39,759 bases of DNA from Candidatus Aminicenantota bacterium. Its GTDB lineage: Bacteria > Acidobacteriota > Aminicenantia > S016-38. Positions 25,287 to 32,626 of this stretch are shown piece after piece. The stretch lies in assembly GCA_027025175.1 (NCBI GenBank), contig JALVRF010000023.1:10556-50314 (forward strand), given 5' to 3'. Within the stretch, counting starts at the first letter, position 1; the number at the start of each line of letters is the position of its first letter. The notes beneath the pieces are model-generated. The model was not told the origin of the DNA. It was given only the letters and a program-made list of their open reading frames with translations, and did no database searches. The translations under genes and the position numbers were made by a program.

Positions 25287-25292
25287 ATAATA
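25287..25292 (-). promoter_or_regulatory. -10 box of beta-propeller lipoprotein gene (leaderless arrangement)
   Basis: TATTAT on the minus strand ends 6 nt before ATG 25280, the spacing seen at other operon heads here. No good -35 is visible at 16-18 bp. It supports ATG 25280 over the upstream alternatives. Confidence 0.45.
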
Positions 25293-25334
25293 CTTCATTT
25301 TCAATTTTGCTGAAACTTTCTCAGGAGGCCTTCT

Positions 25335-25363
25335 TTGAAAAATTCAGCACCTCAGCTTAGAAT
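25335..25363 (+). promoter_or_regulatory. Promoter of pentapeptide-repeat channel gene
   Basis: TTGAAA (25335-25340), 17-bp spacer, TAGAAT (25358-25363). A leader of about 20 nt follows with a purine-rich SD (GGGGGAGGGAG) before ATG 25390. Confidence 0.65.
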
Positions 25364-25389
25364 AAACATAGAACAGGGGGGAGGGAGAA

Positions 25390-26775
25390 ATGGCTAAATG
25401 CAAATTCAGAACTAAAGACGGCTGGGAGTGCCCTTTAGAGGCAGAACCCGGAGAAGATTACTGCTACTGGCACAAAAGAGAGGACGGGAAAAGCCCGACC
25501 AAGGAACAACTGGAAGTTTTAAAGAAGGAAAAAATAATAGGGGTTTACCTGAGAAGAGCAAATCTTGAGGGGACTGAGCTTCAAGGAGCTATCCTCAGAA
25601 AGGCAGACCTTCAAGGAGCTAACCTTGAAGGGACGAATCTTGTGGCGGCTGACCTCCAAGGAGGGGTCCTTTTCTTGGCAAACCTTCAAGGAGCCATTTT
25701 TATATCGGCAAACCTTAAAGAAGCTATACTCAGGAAGACAAATCTTCAAGGAAGTTACTTTATAGGAGCAAAGCTTCAAGGAGCTGACCTTATGGGGGCA
25801 AGTCTTGAGGGAGCAAACCTTGAGGGGGTGAAAACCGACAGAGAAACGGACCTCACCGGAACTTTACTCGATTATTCAAACCTCCTCTTTTCGTATATAG
25901 ACGAGACGAAAACCCTGAGAAATGCAAGATTCAACAGTAAAACCGAAATTAACGAAATCGTAGCAGACCTTCTGAGAAAGAGAAATTTTAAAACAGTAGT
26001 CCTGGACGCGAGTAAGATAAAAAAAGAGCATCCGTTTGTTTATAAATTACTCAGAAGAGAGGGATTTCTGAAATATGTTTATGTCTTAAATGGAATCTTT
26101 TTCTTTGATAGAGAGAGAAATTGTTTCGTTAGTCATCCAGGTGATTATTGCATTAAGATTGAAAATACGCATGAAGCAGAAATAAAAGAAATAGCCGAAA
26201 ACCTGGACAAATACCTCTTACAAAATCCTCCAGAAGGACACACAGAAGACCCTAAAAAGTATAAAAAAGACTTAATAATCCAACTTTACGAAGCGTCTTA
26301 TGAAGTTTTCAATATGCTTTATTACTTCTACATCCAGAATGGGAAACTGGACGAAGCCCTTGAGATGCACAGAAGAAGGAGCGATGTGAGAAGGAAACTT
26401 CTAATGGTGAAGGGAGGGTGGAACAGAGTACGGGCCATCTTCTATGATTGGTTTATATTAAAGTTCCTTACCGGCTACGGATTGAATGTCCTCAAGCCCA
26501 TTCTTTTTTCCCTTATAACCATCATCACTTTTGCCTTTCTCTTCTGGATTACTGGAGGGATCGTGAAAATAGTAAACGGCATTCCCTACAAGCCGGATTT
26601 CTGGGATCACCTTTACCACAGCGTTATTACCTTCACCAGTCTGGGGTACTCCAACATAGTTCCCAACCTGGAAATAGGCCACTTGGCCCAGTTTCTGGTT
26701 GCTGCAGAATCCATCCTGGGCGTTTTGCTCATAGCACTGATAATATTCACCATAACCTATCGTATTTCCAAGTAG
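25390..26775 (+). CDS. Pentapeptide-repeat protein with N-terminal zinc-knuckle-like motif and C-terminal ion-channel domain
   Basis: 461 aa in three parts. Residues 1-30 hold C4-x9-C14-x10-C25-x2-H28, a likely zinc knuckle. Residues ~56-147 are about 18 tandem pentapeptides of the A[ND]LxG type (LQGANLEGTNL), expected to fold as a right-handed beta-helix. After a ~215-residue charged helical region come two membrane segments (about 368-389 and 433-457) flanking a pore loop, as in two-TM K+ channels. The filter position reads T416-SLGYSN instead of the canonical TVGYGD, so K+ selectivity is doubtful. The middle of the gene is more AT-rich, with different arginine codons (AGA-heavy), suggesting acquisition. 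Flanked by unrelated transcription units; function unknown. Confidence 0.88.
   Translation: MAKCKFRTKDGWECPLEAEPGEDYCYWHKREDGKSPTKEQLEVLKKEKIIGVYLRRANLEGTELQGAILRKADLQGANLEGTNLVAADLQGGVLFLANLQGAIFISANLKEAILRKTNLQGSYFIGAKLQGADLMGASLEGANLEGVKTDRETDLTGTLLDYSNLLFSYIDETKTLRNARFNSKTEINEIVADLLRKRNFKTVVLDASKIKKEHPFVYKLLRREGFLKYVYVLNGIFFFDRERNCFVSHPGDYCIKIENTHEAEIKEIAENLDKYLLQNPPEGHTEDPKKYKKDLIIQLYEASYEVFNMLYYFYIQNGKLDEALEMHRRRSDVRRKLLMVKGGWNRVRAIFYDWFILKFLTGYGLNVLKPILFSLITIITFAFLFWITGGIVKIVNGIPYKPDFWDHLYHSVITFTSLGYSNIVPNLEIGHLAQFLVAAESILGVLLIALIIFTITYRISK
25555..25830 (+). repeat. 15-nt periodic coding repeat (pentapeptide repeats)
   Basis: Imperfect 15-nt units such as CTTCAAGGAGCTAAC recur through this stretch and encode the AxLxG pentapeptides. 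They are in frame throughout, so this is a protein repeat and not a CRISPR or noncoding satellite. Confidence 0.9.
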
Positions 26776-26812
26776 CATCCCGGCGGATATCCTTCAAAGG
26801 CCATTTCTAAAG

Positions 26813-26818
26813 TATAAT
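26813..26818 (+). promoter_or_regulatory. -10 box of DUF72-led operon (leaderless arrangement)
   Basis: Consensus TATAAT ends 6 nt before the ATG at 26825. No -35 match or SD is evident. It heads the DUF72-nucleotidyltransferase-M16-M16 unit. Confidence 0.6.
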
Positions 26819-26824
26819 TAAACC

Positions 26825-27511
26825 ATGAAAATAGGCTGTGCAGGATTCGGGGAAGCCAAGGGAAAATACTTCAGGGAGTTCAATGTGGTGGAGGTGCAGC
26901 AGACCTTTTACAGACCTGTTCCCTTAGACACCCTGAAAAGGTGGAGGGAGGAGGCGCCGGTGGGCTTTGAGTTTACCCTGAAGGCCCTCCAGGTCATAAC
27001 CCATCCCCCCCATTCCCCCACATACCGAAGATACAGGGGCCCCAGGCCCGGGGATGCCGGTTTTTTCAGGCCCGTAAAACCGGTTATGGAAGCCTGGGAA
27101 ACCACCCTCAAGGAGGCAGAGGCCCTGGAGGCTAAAATCATCATTTTTCAACTTCCCCCCAGTTTCTGTCCAGAATCCCAAAACCTGGAAAACATGGCCA
27201 GGTTTTTCTCCTCGGTTAAAACCGATGGGCTTTCCCTGGGGATTGAGCTCAGGTGTAAAGAGTGGAAGGGGAAGGTTGAGGAGCTCTGCCGGGAATTCGG
27301 GCTTTTCCATGTGGTTGACCCCTTCTCCTGGGAAAGGGAATGCGGGGAGGTAAAATATTTCCGCCTTCACGGGAAGGGCGGTTATCGTTACAGGTTCACT
27401 GAGGAGGATTTCTCCTTCCTCAAGGAAATTTCCGACCGGGATACCTACATAATTTTCAACAACATTTATGCCTTAGAAGATGCGAGAAGATTTAAGGACT
27501 TTATTATCTAA
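26825..27511 (+). CDS. DUF72 family protein
   Basis: 228-aa TIM-barrel-like protein of the DUF72/YecE family, whose biochemical role is unknown. Seen: the N-terminal IGCAGFGE strand (usually IGTSGW), FNVVEVQQTFYRPVP (the conserved E-x-N/Q-x-T/S-F-Y segment), FEFTLKALQVITH (usually F-x-V-K-x-x-x-x-I-T-H), ILFQLPPSF-type IIFQLPPSF, and the late KYFRLHGKGGYRYRF motif. It is a little shorter than common members (about 240-290 aa). The gene overlaps the next one by 32 nt and is probably leaderless. Confidence 0.9.
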   Translation: MKIGCAGFGEAKGKYFREFNVVEVQQTFYRPVPLDTLKRWREEAPVGFEFTLKALQVITHPPHSPTYRRYRGPRPGDAGFFRPVKPVMEAWETTLKEAEALEAKIIIFQLPPSFCPESQNLENMARFFSSVKTDGLSLGIELRCKEWKGKVEELCREFGLFHVVDPFSWERECGEVKYFRLHGKGGYRYRFTEEDFSFLKEISDRDTYIIFNNIYALEDARRFKDFII

Positions 27512-28943
27512 AATTCCCCACAGGGAATTTTTCGTCTCCCTCTTTGGGGACAGGGTCTGGCTGGTGGGAGGAGGGGTAAGGGACCTTCTCTTAGGAAAAC
27601 CCCTGAAGGAAATAGACCTTCTTGTGGTAAAGCATCCCTTAGAGGAGATAATAGAAAAACTCAGGCCCTACGGTAAGATAAGCCTTGTGGGGAAAAGTTT
27701 TGCTGTTTTGAAGTTTCACTACCGGGGGGAAATCATAGAAATATCCATACCGAGAAAGGAAAGGCGGGCCTCCTCCGGGTCCTGGTCCCACAAAAATTTT
27801 CTGGTCTTCGCTGACCCAAGCCTTCCCATAGAGGAGGACCTCAAAAGAAGGGACTTTACCGTAAACAGCATGGCCTTAAACCTTAAAACAGGCCAACTCA
27901 AGGACCCCTTGGGGGGAAGGGAGGACCTAAAAAGGAAAATAATACGCATGACCAATCCTGAAGCCTTTGCCGACGACCCCCTGAGGGTTTTAAGGGCAGG
28001 AAGATTTGCCGCCAAGTTGAATTTTAAAATAGACCCTGAAATTTACCTCAGGGCAAAACCCGTTGTTTTTGACGAAATTCCTAAGGAAAGGATTCTTGAG
28101 GAACTCTACAAGATAAACCTCACCGAGCATCCCCACCGGGCATGGGAGGAATTCCTTCCCCTGACGGTGCTTGAAAAACTATTCCCCTGCCTTTACAAAC
28201 TGAGTTTCTGGGTTCAGGACGGGGTTTTTCACCCGGAGACCGACGCCTACGGGAACCACACCATCTGGCCTCATGTCCTTCTCACCATTATGCAGGCAGC
28301 AAGGCTCGCCGCAGCCTATTCCCTGAAGGAACCCCAGCGCCATGCCCTTCTTTTCGCCGCCCTTCTCCACGACGTGGAAAAACCCTCATGCAGCCGCTGG
28401 GAATGGAGGGACGGGAGGCTGGTGGTAAGGAGTTCAGGCCACGATGTGGAGGGGGAGAAAACCGCAGAGGAATTCTGCGAGAGGCTGGGCATTTACACCT
28501 ACAGGGGCTATCCCCTCAGGGAAAGAATAAAAAAACTGGTCAGGGTTCATCACAGGCCCTCGGAAATCTACAATCACAGGGAGGAGGTGACCCGCAGGGC
28601 CTTCAACCGTCTTGCCAAGGAACTGGACGGGGAGTATATCCTGGCCATACTGCTTGATGCTGCGGACAGAAACGCCAGGGGACAGCCCCCCATGGATGAA
28701 CTGGACCAGGAGGGGAAGTGGCTCCTTTCCAAATTTGAGGAGTTTAAAGCCTCCGAGGCCATAAAACCTTTAATTATGGGTAGGGACCTTCTGGTCTTAG
28801 GATACAAACCTGGCCCATTCATGGGAAGAATTTTAAAGAAACTTTACGAACTTCAGTTGGATGGGGTTTTCACCACAAAGGAGGAGGGATTGAAACTGCT
28901 CCCAAAAATTACCGAGGAAATTTCCGCAAAGGAGGGCAAGTGA
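27480..28943 (+). CDS. tRNA nucleotidyltransferase/poly(A) polymerase family protein with HD domain
   Basis: Class II nucleotidyltransferase, 487 aa; members add CCA to tRNA 3' ends or act as poly(A) polymerases, and the two cannot be separated here. GGGVRDLLLGK (30-40) is the nucleotide-binding motif, followed by E44-I-D46 where the metal-binding pair is normally D-x-D. RRDFTVNSMAL (about 123-133) and the DPLRVLRAGRFAAKL block are the family's template-recognition motifs. An HD phosphohydrolase-type domain follows (H297-D298 in LLHDVEKP), as in many CCA enzymes. It overlaps DUF72 by 32 nt and the M16 gene by 1 nt (TGATG). Confidence 0.92.
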   Translation: MREDLRTLLSKIPHREFFVSLFGDRVWLVGGGVRDLLLGKPLKEIDLLVVKHPLEEIIEKLRPYGKISLVGKSFAVLKFHYRGEIIEISIPRKERRASSGSWSHKNFLVFADPSLPIEEDLKRRDFTVNSMALNLKTGQLKDPLGGREDLKRKIIRMTNPEAFADDPLRVLRAGRFAAKLNFKIDPEIYLRAKPVVFDEIPKERILEELYKINLTEHPHRAWEEFLPLTVLEKLFPCLYKLSFWVQDGVFHPETDAYGNHTIWPHVLLTIMQAARLAAAYSLKEPQRHALLFAALLHDVEKPSCSRWEWRDGRLVVRSSGHDVEGEKTAEEFCERLGIYTYRGYPLRERIKKLVRVHHRPSEIYNHREEVTRRAFNRLAKELDGEYILAILLDAADRNARGQPPMDELDQEGKWLLSKFEEFKASEAIKPLIMGRDLLVLGYKPGPFMGRILKKLYELQLDGVFTTKEEGLKLLPKITEEISAKEGK

Positions 28944-30175
28944 TGGAGTTCAATTATCGCCTTGAAAAGACCGCTTTCTCAAGCCAGGTTCTTCTTATCC
29001 CCAAGGAAGCTCCCTTGGTGAGTTTTCAGATATGGGTAAGGGCCGGCTCCAGGTATGAAAGGCCTGGAATTACTGGCATATCCCACATGCTTGAACACAT
29101 GATGTTCAAGGGCTCGGAGAACTACGGGCCCCAGGAACACGCAAGGAGGATCCAGGAGATGGGCGGGGAATACAACGCCTTCACCGCCCACGACAAGACC
29201 GTCTATTTTGAAAACATAGCCCCGGAATACTTAGAAGAAGTGATAAAAATGGAGGCAGACCGCTTCCTCAGGCCCAGGTTTGACCCTGAGGAGTTCCTCC
29301 GGGAAAGGGAAGTGGTCATGGAGGAGAGGAAACTCAGGACCGACAATTCCCCTTACGGAAAGGCGGAAGAGGAGCTTTTCTCCTTGGTCTTTCAGGCCCA
29401 TCCCTACCACTGGCCAATAATAGGCTGGAGCAGCGACATAGAGAACTTCAGCAGGGATGTCCTGGTAGAGTATTTCACCCTGAGGTACACCCCGGAAAAT
29501 TCCTTTTTCGTCCTTTCTGGAAAAATCCCGGAAAATGCCCTGGAACTTCTGGAAAAATACTTCGGTCCCTGGAAAGGGAAAAGGCCCAGGGATCTTCCCC
29601 TTCCTGAGGAGGAGGAACAGAAAGGGCCCCGCAGGTCAGAGATGGAAATGCAGGTCCAGGCGCCCTTTGTTTTCCTTGGCTATCTTGCCCCGGGATATTG
29701 CCATAGGGACTTCCCCCTGCTTTCCATAATAGACAGGGTCCTTACCGAGGGAGAAAGTTCAAGACTCTGGCAGAAACTGGTCCACGAAAAGGGACTGGCA
29801 TCCAGGGCCGGAGGGGGGCTCTATCCCATGGCCGACTACAGTCTTTTCTTCTTTTACGGGGTCTCCGCCGCCGGAAAGGACATAAGAGCCCTGGAGGAAG
29901 AATTAACCCGGCAGGTAGAAAGGGCATTCCTCAGAGAAAGGGAACTATACAAGGCCAGGAACCAGGTGCTGGCTGAAACCGTATCCTCCTTAGAAAGGGC
30001 CTATTATACGGGCCTTTCCGCCGGGGAAGGATATTTGAACTGCGCTGCCCCCTCAACCTTCGTAAAACACCTGGAAGCCATAAAAGGTGCAAAACCTGAA
30101 GATGTAATGGGATGCTGGGAGAGAATTTTGGACCACAGGAAGAGAAACATTGTCCTCATCAGGAGTATAAAATGA
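28943..30175 (+). CDS. M16 family zinc protease, catalytic subunit
   Basis: Pitrilysin/processing-peptidase-type protease, about 410 aa. The inverted zinc motif H48-x-x-E51-H52 (SHMLEHMMFKG) is intact, with EREVVMEERKLR downstream supplying the third ligand region. The length fits a two-domain M16B half-enzyme. I place the start at ATG 28943 because AAGGAGGG lies 6 nt upstream; the GTG at 28940 would leave only 3 nt. The following gene encodes a second M16 fold lacking the zinc motif, so the pair probably forms a heterodimer. Localisation is uncertain: no signal peptide is visible. Confidence 0.93.
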   Translation: MEFNYRLEKTAFSSQVLLIPKEAPLVSFQIWVRAGSRYERPGITGISHMLEHMMFKGSENYGPQEHARRIQEMGGEYNAFTAHDKTVYFENIAPEYLEEVIKMEADRFLRPRFDPEEFLREREVVMEERKLRTDNSPYGKAEEELFSLVFQAHPYHWPIIGWSSDIENFSRDVLVEYFTLRYTPENSFFVLSGKIPENALELLEKYFGPWKGKRPRDLPLPEEEEQKGPRRSEMEMQVQAPFVFLGYLAPGYCHRDFPLLSIIDRVLTEGESSRLWQKLVHEKGLASRAGGGLYPMADYSLFFFYGVSAAGKDIRALEEELTRQVERAFLRERELYKARNQVLAETVSSLERAYYTGLSAGEGYLNCAAPSTFVKHLEAIKGAKPEDVMGCWERILDHRKRNIVLIRSIK

Positions 30176-31455
30176 TTTTTTCGAGAAAATTCATAAAAAG
30201 AAAGGGGGTGAAAATAGCCATCCATCCCAGAAAGGGTGAATCCTTCTCCATGAGGCTTATTACCCTGGGAGGAAAGGGGGAGGATCCCCGGGGAATGGAA
30301 GGACTGACGGGCCTTACCGCCTCCCTTATCCTTCACGGATGTATGGGTAAACCCTATTCCCGGATCGTGGAAAGCCTGGAGTCCACAGGAACCTCCCTGT
30401 ATTTCTCAGCGGGTCTGGAGTCGGTTCAGGCCTCATTCTGGTCCCTGAGGGATTTTGCCGAAGATGGTCTGGCCATTCTCAGGGATTGCTTATCCCATCC
30501 TGATTTTCCAGAGGAAGAACTGGAAAAGGAGAAAAACAGGGCCATATCCGAACTAAGAAGAATTTGGGACGAACCCGAGGAGGCAGCCTCAAGGATATTC
30601 GCCGGGAAAATTTTCCCCTCTCACCCCTATTCGAGGCTGGAAACCCCGTCTTCCCTCTCCAGAATTGAAAGGGAAAACCTGGTAAAAAGAATGGAGGATA
30701 TTTTCTTAGCCTCCTCAACCTTCGTTGCCCTGGCCGGGGAGGAATCCTTAGTGGAAAAAGCCCTGGATCTTCTTCTTGACGCCCTTAAAGAGGGGGAAAG
30801 AAATTTCAACATCCCATTCCCCCAGCCTGGCCCGGCGAAATATTATTTCTACCTCAAGGAGAAGGCTGAACAGGTCCAGATAAGGATGGGTCATCCCTCC
30901 TTTCCCAGGAACTTCCCCTATTACGAGGAGGCTGTTTTGATGAACTACATACTGGGGGGCGGGGGATTTTCATCAAGGCTCATGGAAAGGATAAGGGCCA
31001 GGGAGGGTCTCACCTATTCCATAAGGTCCTCCTTCTCCCCCATGCTCAGGGCAGGACTCTTTTCCATATCCACCTTCACCAGACCGGAAAACACAGCAAG
31101 GGCCATTGAGGCCATTGTGGACGAGGTAAGGAGGATTGTTAGGGAAGGGGTAAGTGAAGAGGAAGTGGAAAAGGCAAAATCCTATTACATAGGCCATTTC
31201 CCCCTGAGCCTGGAAACCCCCTCCCAGGTATCCTCCCTTTTGGCCAGCATGCTATTTTACGGACTTGGGGAGGACTATCCCGAAAAATTCCTGGATAAAA
31301 TGAAAAAACTCACCGCAGAAAAAATCAATCCGGTAATTGGACAGGTTCTTTTCCCTGAAAAAATCATAACCGTGGTGGTGGGAAACGGTGAGGCTCTCCA
31401 TCAACTAAAAAAAATAGGAGAGGTAGAACAGGTGTTGACTGACAAGGAGAAATAA
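30172..31455 (+). CDS. M16 family protein, non-catalytic partner subunit
   Basis: About 427 aa from ATG 30172, which overlaps the upstream stop (ATGA). The ORF-track start at 30112 lies within the upstream gene. The fold pattern is M16, but the zinc site is lost: GLTASLILHGCMGK replaces the H-x-x-E-H block. It keeps the glycine-rich loop LGGGGFSSRLMERIRAREGLTYSI, with the Arg/Tyr pair that in heterodimeric M16B enzymes is supplied by the inactive subunit. The arrangement is typical of paired M16B genes. Confidence 0.92.
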   Translation: MIFSRKFIKRKGVKIAIHPRKGESFSMRLITLGGKGEDPRGMEGLTGLTASLILHGCMGKPYSRIVESLESTGTSLYFSAGLESVQASFWSLRDFAEDGLAILRDCLSHPDFPEEELEKEKNRAISELRRIWDEPEEAASRIFAGKIFPSHPYSRLETPSSLSRIERENLVKRMEDIFLASSTFVALAGEESLVEKALDLLLDALKEGERNFNIPFPQPGPAKYYFYLKEKAEQVQIRMGHPSFPRNFPYYEEAVLMNYILGGGGFSSRLMERIRAREGLTYSIRSSFSPMLRAGLFSISTFTRPENTARAIEAIVDEVRRIVREGVSEEEVEKAKSYYIGHFPLSLETPSQVSSLLASMLFYGLGEDYPEKFLDKMKKLTAEKINPVIGQVLFPEKIITVVVGNGEALHQLKKIGEVEQVLTDKEK

Positions 31456-31463
31456 ATTAAAAT
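31435..31463 (+). promoter_or_regulatory. Promoter of saccharopine-dehydrogenase-like gene
   Basis: TTGACT (31435-31440), exactly 17 bp, TAAAAT (31458-31463). The -35 overlaps the end of the upstream M16 gene. The leader is about 32 nt with an AAGGGAGGTCAGGA Shine-Dalgarno region before ATG 31502. Confidence 0.7.
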
Positions 31464-31474
31464 TGTAAAAAAAG

Positions 31475-31487
31475 TGTAAGCCTTACA
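31475..31487. promoter_or_regulatory. Operator-like inverted repeat in the 5' leader
   Basis: TGTAAG-c-CTTACA is a perfect 6-bp dyad just downstream of the predicted transcription start and upstream of the SD. An overlapping outer pair, TTGTAA (31463-31468) and TTACAA (31483-31488), shares the site. Position suits a repressor operator; as an RNA hairpin it would have an impossibly small loop, so a DNA dyad is more likely. Confidence 0.45.
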
Positions 31488-31501
31488 AGGGAGGTCAGGA
31501 A

Positions 31502-32608
31502 ATGGGGAAGGTGCTGGTTTTGGGAGGGGGAAGGCAGGGAAGTTTTGTGGGTAGGAAACTGAGGAAGGAGGGACATGAGGTAGTAATCTGGGACATAAGG
31601 GAAGAACTCAGGGGGCCACTGGAGGAAGCAGGAATAAAATTAGAAAGAAAAAACCTGTTTATTATACAGGACCCTGAAAAGGAACTTGCTCCGTTCCATG
31701 TAATTATTGACGCCCTGCCCGGGAGTATAGGATTTAAAGCCCTTGAAAAACTGGTGGACCTGGGGAAAAGGGTTGTGAGCATATCCTTCGGCTCGGAAGA
31801 TTACCTGCTCCTTTCCAGAAGAACGGATCAAACCGGAGCCTTAGTTATTCCCGATGCAGGAATAGCCCCCGGGCTTACCAATATGCTTGCAGGTTACGGA
31901 TTTTACAAAATGGGCAGGGCTGAATCCCTCAAAATATGGATGGGAGGCATCCCAAATGAGCCCCTGCCACCCTTTTACCACAATATAACCTGGTCGGTGG
32001 AAGATTTAATTGAAGAATACACAAGACCTGCAAGATTGAAGGAATATGGAATACTGAAAACCGTAATCCCTCTGAATCACATACAGAGCGAACTCAATTT
32101 CCCGGTGAAACCACTATCTTCATTTCCCACCGATGGTCTGAGAAGTTTGCTTTATACCTTGCCTATCCCCAATATGGAGGAAAGGACTCTCAGATATACC
32201 CAGCACCTTCAGGCTATGAAGACCATATATTCCTTCGGATTTTTTGACGAAAATCTCACCATAGAATTTGCCAGTTTTTCCATACCTGTAAAATCCGTAA
32301 CTGAGAAGGTTTTCAGAGAGAGGTTTTCTTCCTTTCCTGAAGAGGATCTGGTGGTAGGTAGGGTGGAAATAAAGGCGGACAGAACCATCATCTTTGATAT
32401 ATACGGGGAATACGATTACGAAAGGAAAATCACTGCCATGAGTCGGGGAACGGGCACCGTAGCCGCCTGCCTGGCCATTATGTTAATGGAAGGGTTAATA
32501 AAAGCAAGGGGAGTTTATCCTCCTGAAAACCTGGGGAAAAATCCCGAAATAGTAACCAGAGTTCTCAACACTCTATCCCGGGAGGGCATCAGGGTAAGAC
32601 CCGGATAA
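31502..32608 (+). CDS. Saccharopine dehydrogenase family oxidoreductase
   Basis: NAD(P)-dependent oxidoreductase of the saccharopine dehydrogenase-like fold, 368 aa. The N-terminal Rossmann motif is VLVLGGGRQGSFVGRKL. PDAGIAPGLTNMLAGYG is the conserved segment of the lysine/saccharopine dehydrogenase group, and the C-terminal domain contains MSRGTGTVAACLAIML. Possible activities include saccharopine, lysine or related amino-acid dehydrogenation; none can be chosen here because no lysine-pathway genes are adjacent. Own promoter and operator-like dyad; its stop faces the PATAN-SPOR gene only 7 nt away. Confidence 0.85.
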   Translation: MGKVLVLGGGRQGSFVGRKLRKEGHEVVIWDIREELRGPLEEAGIKLERKNLFIIQDPEKELAPFHVIIDALPGSIGFKALEKLVDLGKRVVSISFGSEDYLLLSRRTDQTGALVIPDAGIAPGLTNMLAGYGFYKMGRAESLKIWMGGIPNEPLPPFYHNITWSVEDLIEEYTRPARLKEYGILKTVIPLNHIQSELNFPVKPLSSFPTDGLRSLLYTLPIPNMEERTLRYTQHLQAMKTIYSFGFFDENLTIEFASFSIPVKSVTEKVFRERFSSFPEEDLVVGRVEIKADRTIIFDIYGEYDYERKITAMSRGTGTVAACLAIMLMEGLIKARGVYPPENLGKNPEIVTRVLNTLSREGIRVRPG

Positions 32609-32626
32609 GGTCTCCTTATAATCCGG
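32601..32626. terminator. Possible bidirectional terminator spanning both stop codons
   Basis: CCGGATAAGG-tct-CCTTAT-(aat)-CCGG forms a 6-bp inner stem and a 4-bp outer stem with a 3-nt bulge. Both convergent stop codons (TAA at 32606-32608 on plus, 32616-32618 on minus) lie inside the stem. Part of the symmetry is forced by two facing TAA codons, and there is no T-tract. Confidence 0.35.

Noticed and set aside
25555-25830. Possible CRISPR or satellite array
   Set aside because: 15-nt units are too short, have no spacers and encode in-frame pentapeptides.
30112-30171. N-terminal extension of the second M16 ORF
   Set aside because: Overlaps the upstream M16 coding end; ATG 30172 gives the ATGA junction and expected N-terminus.
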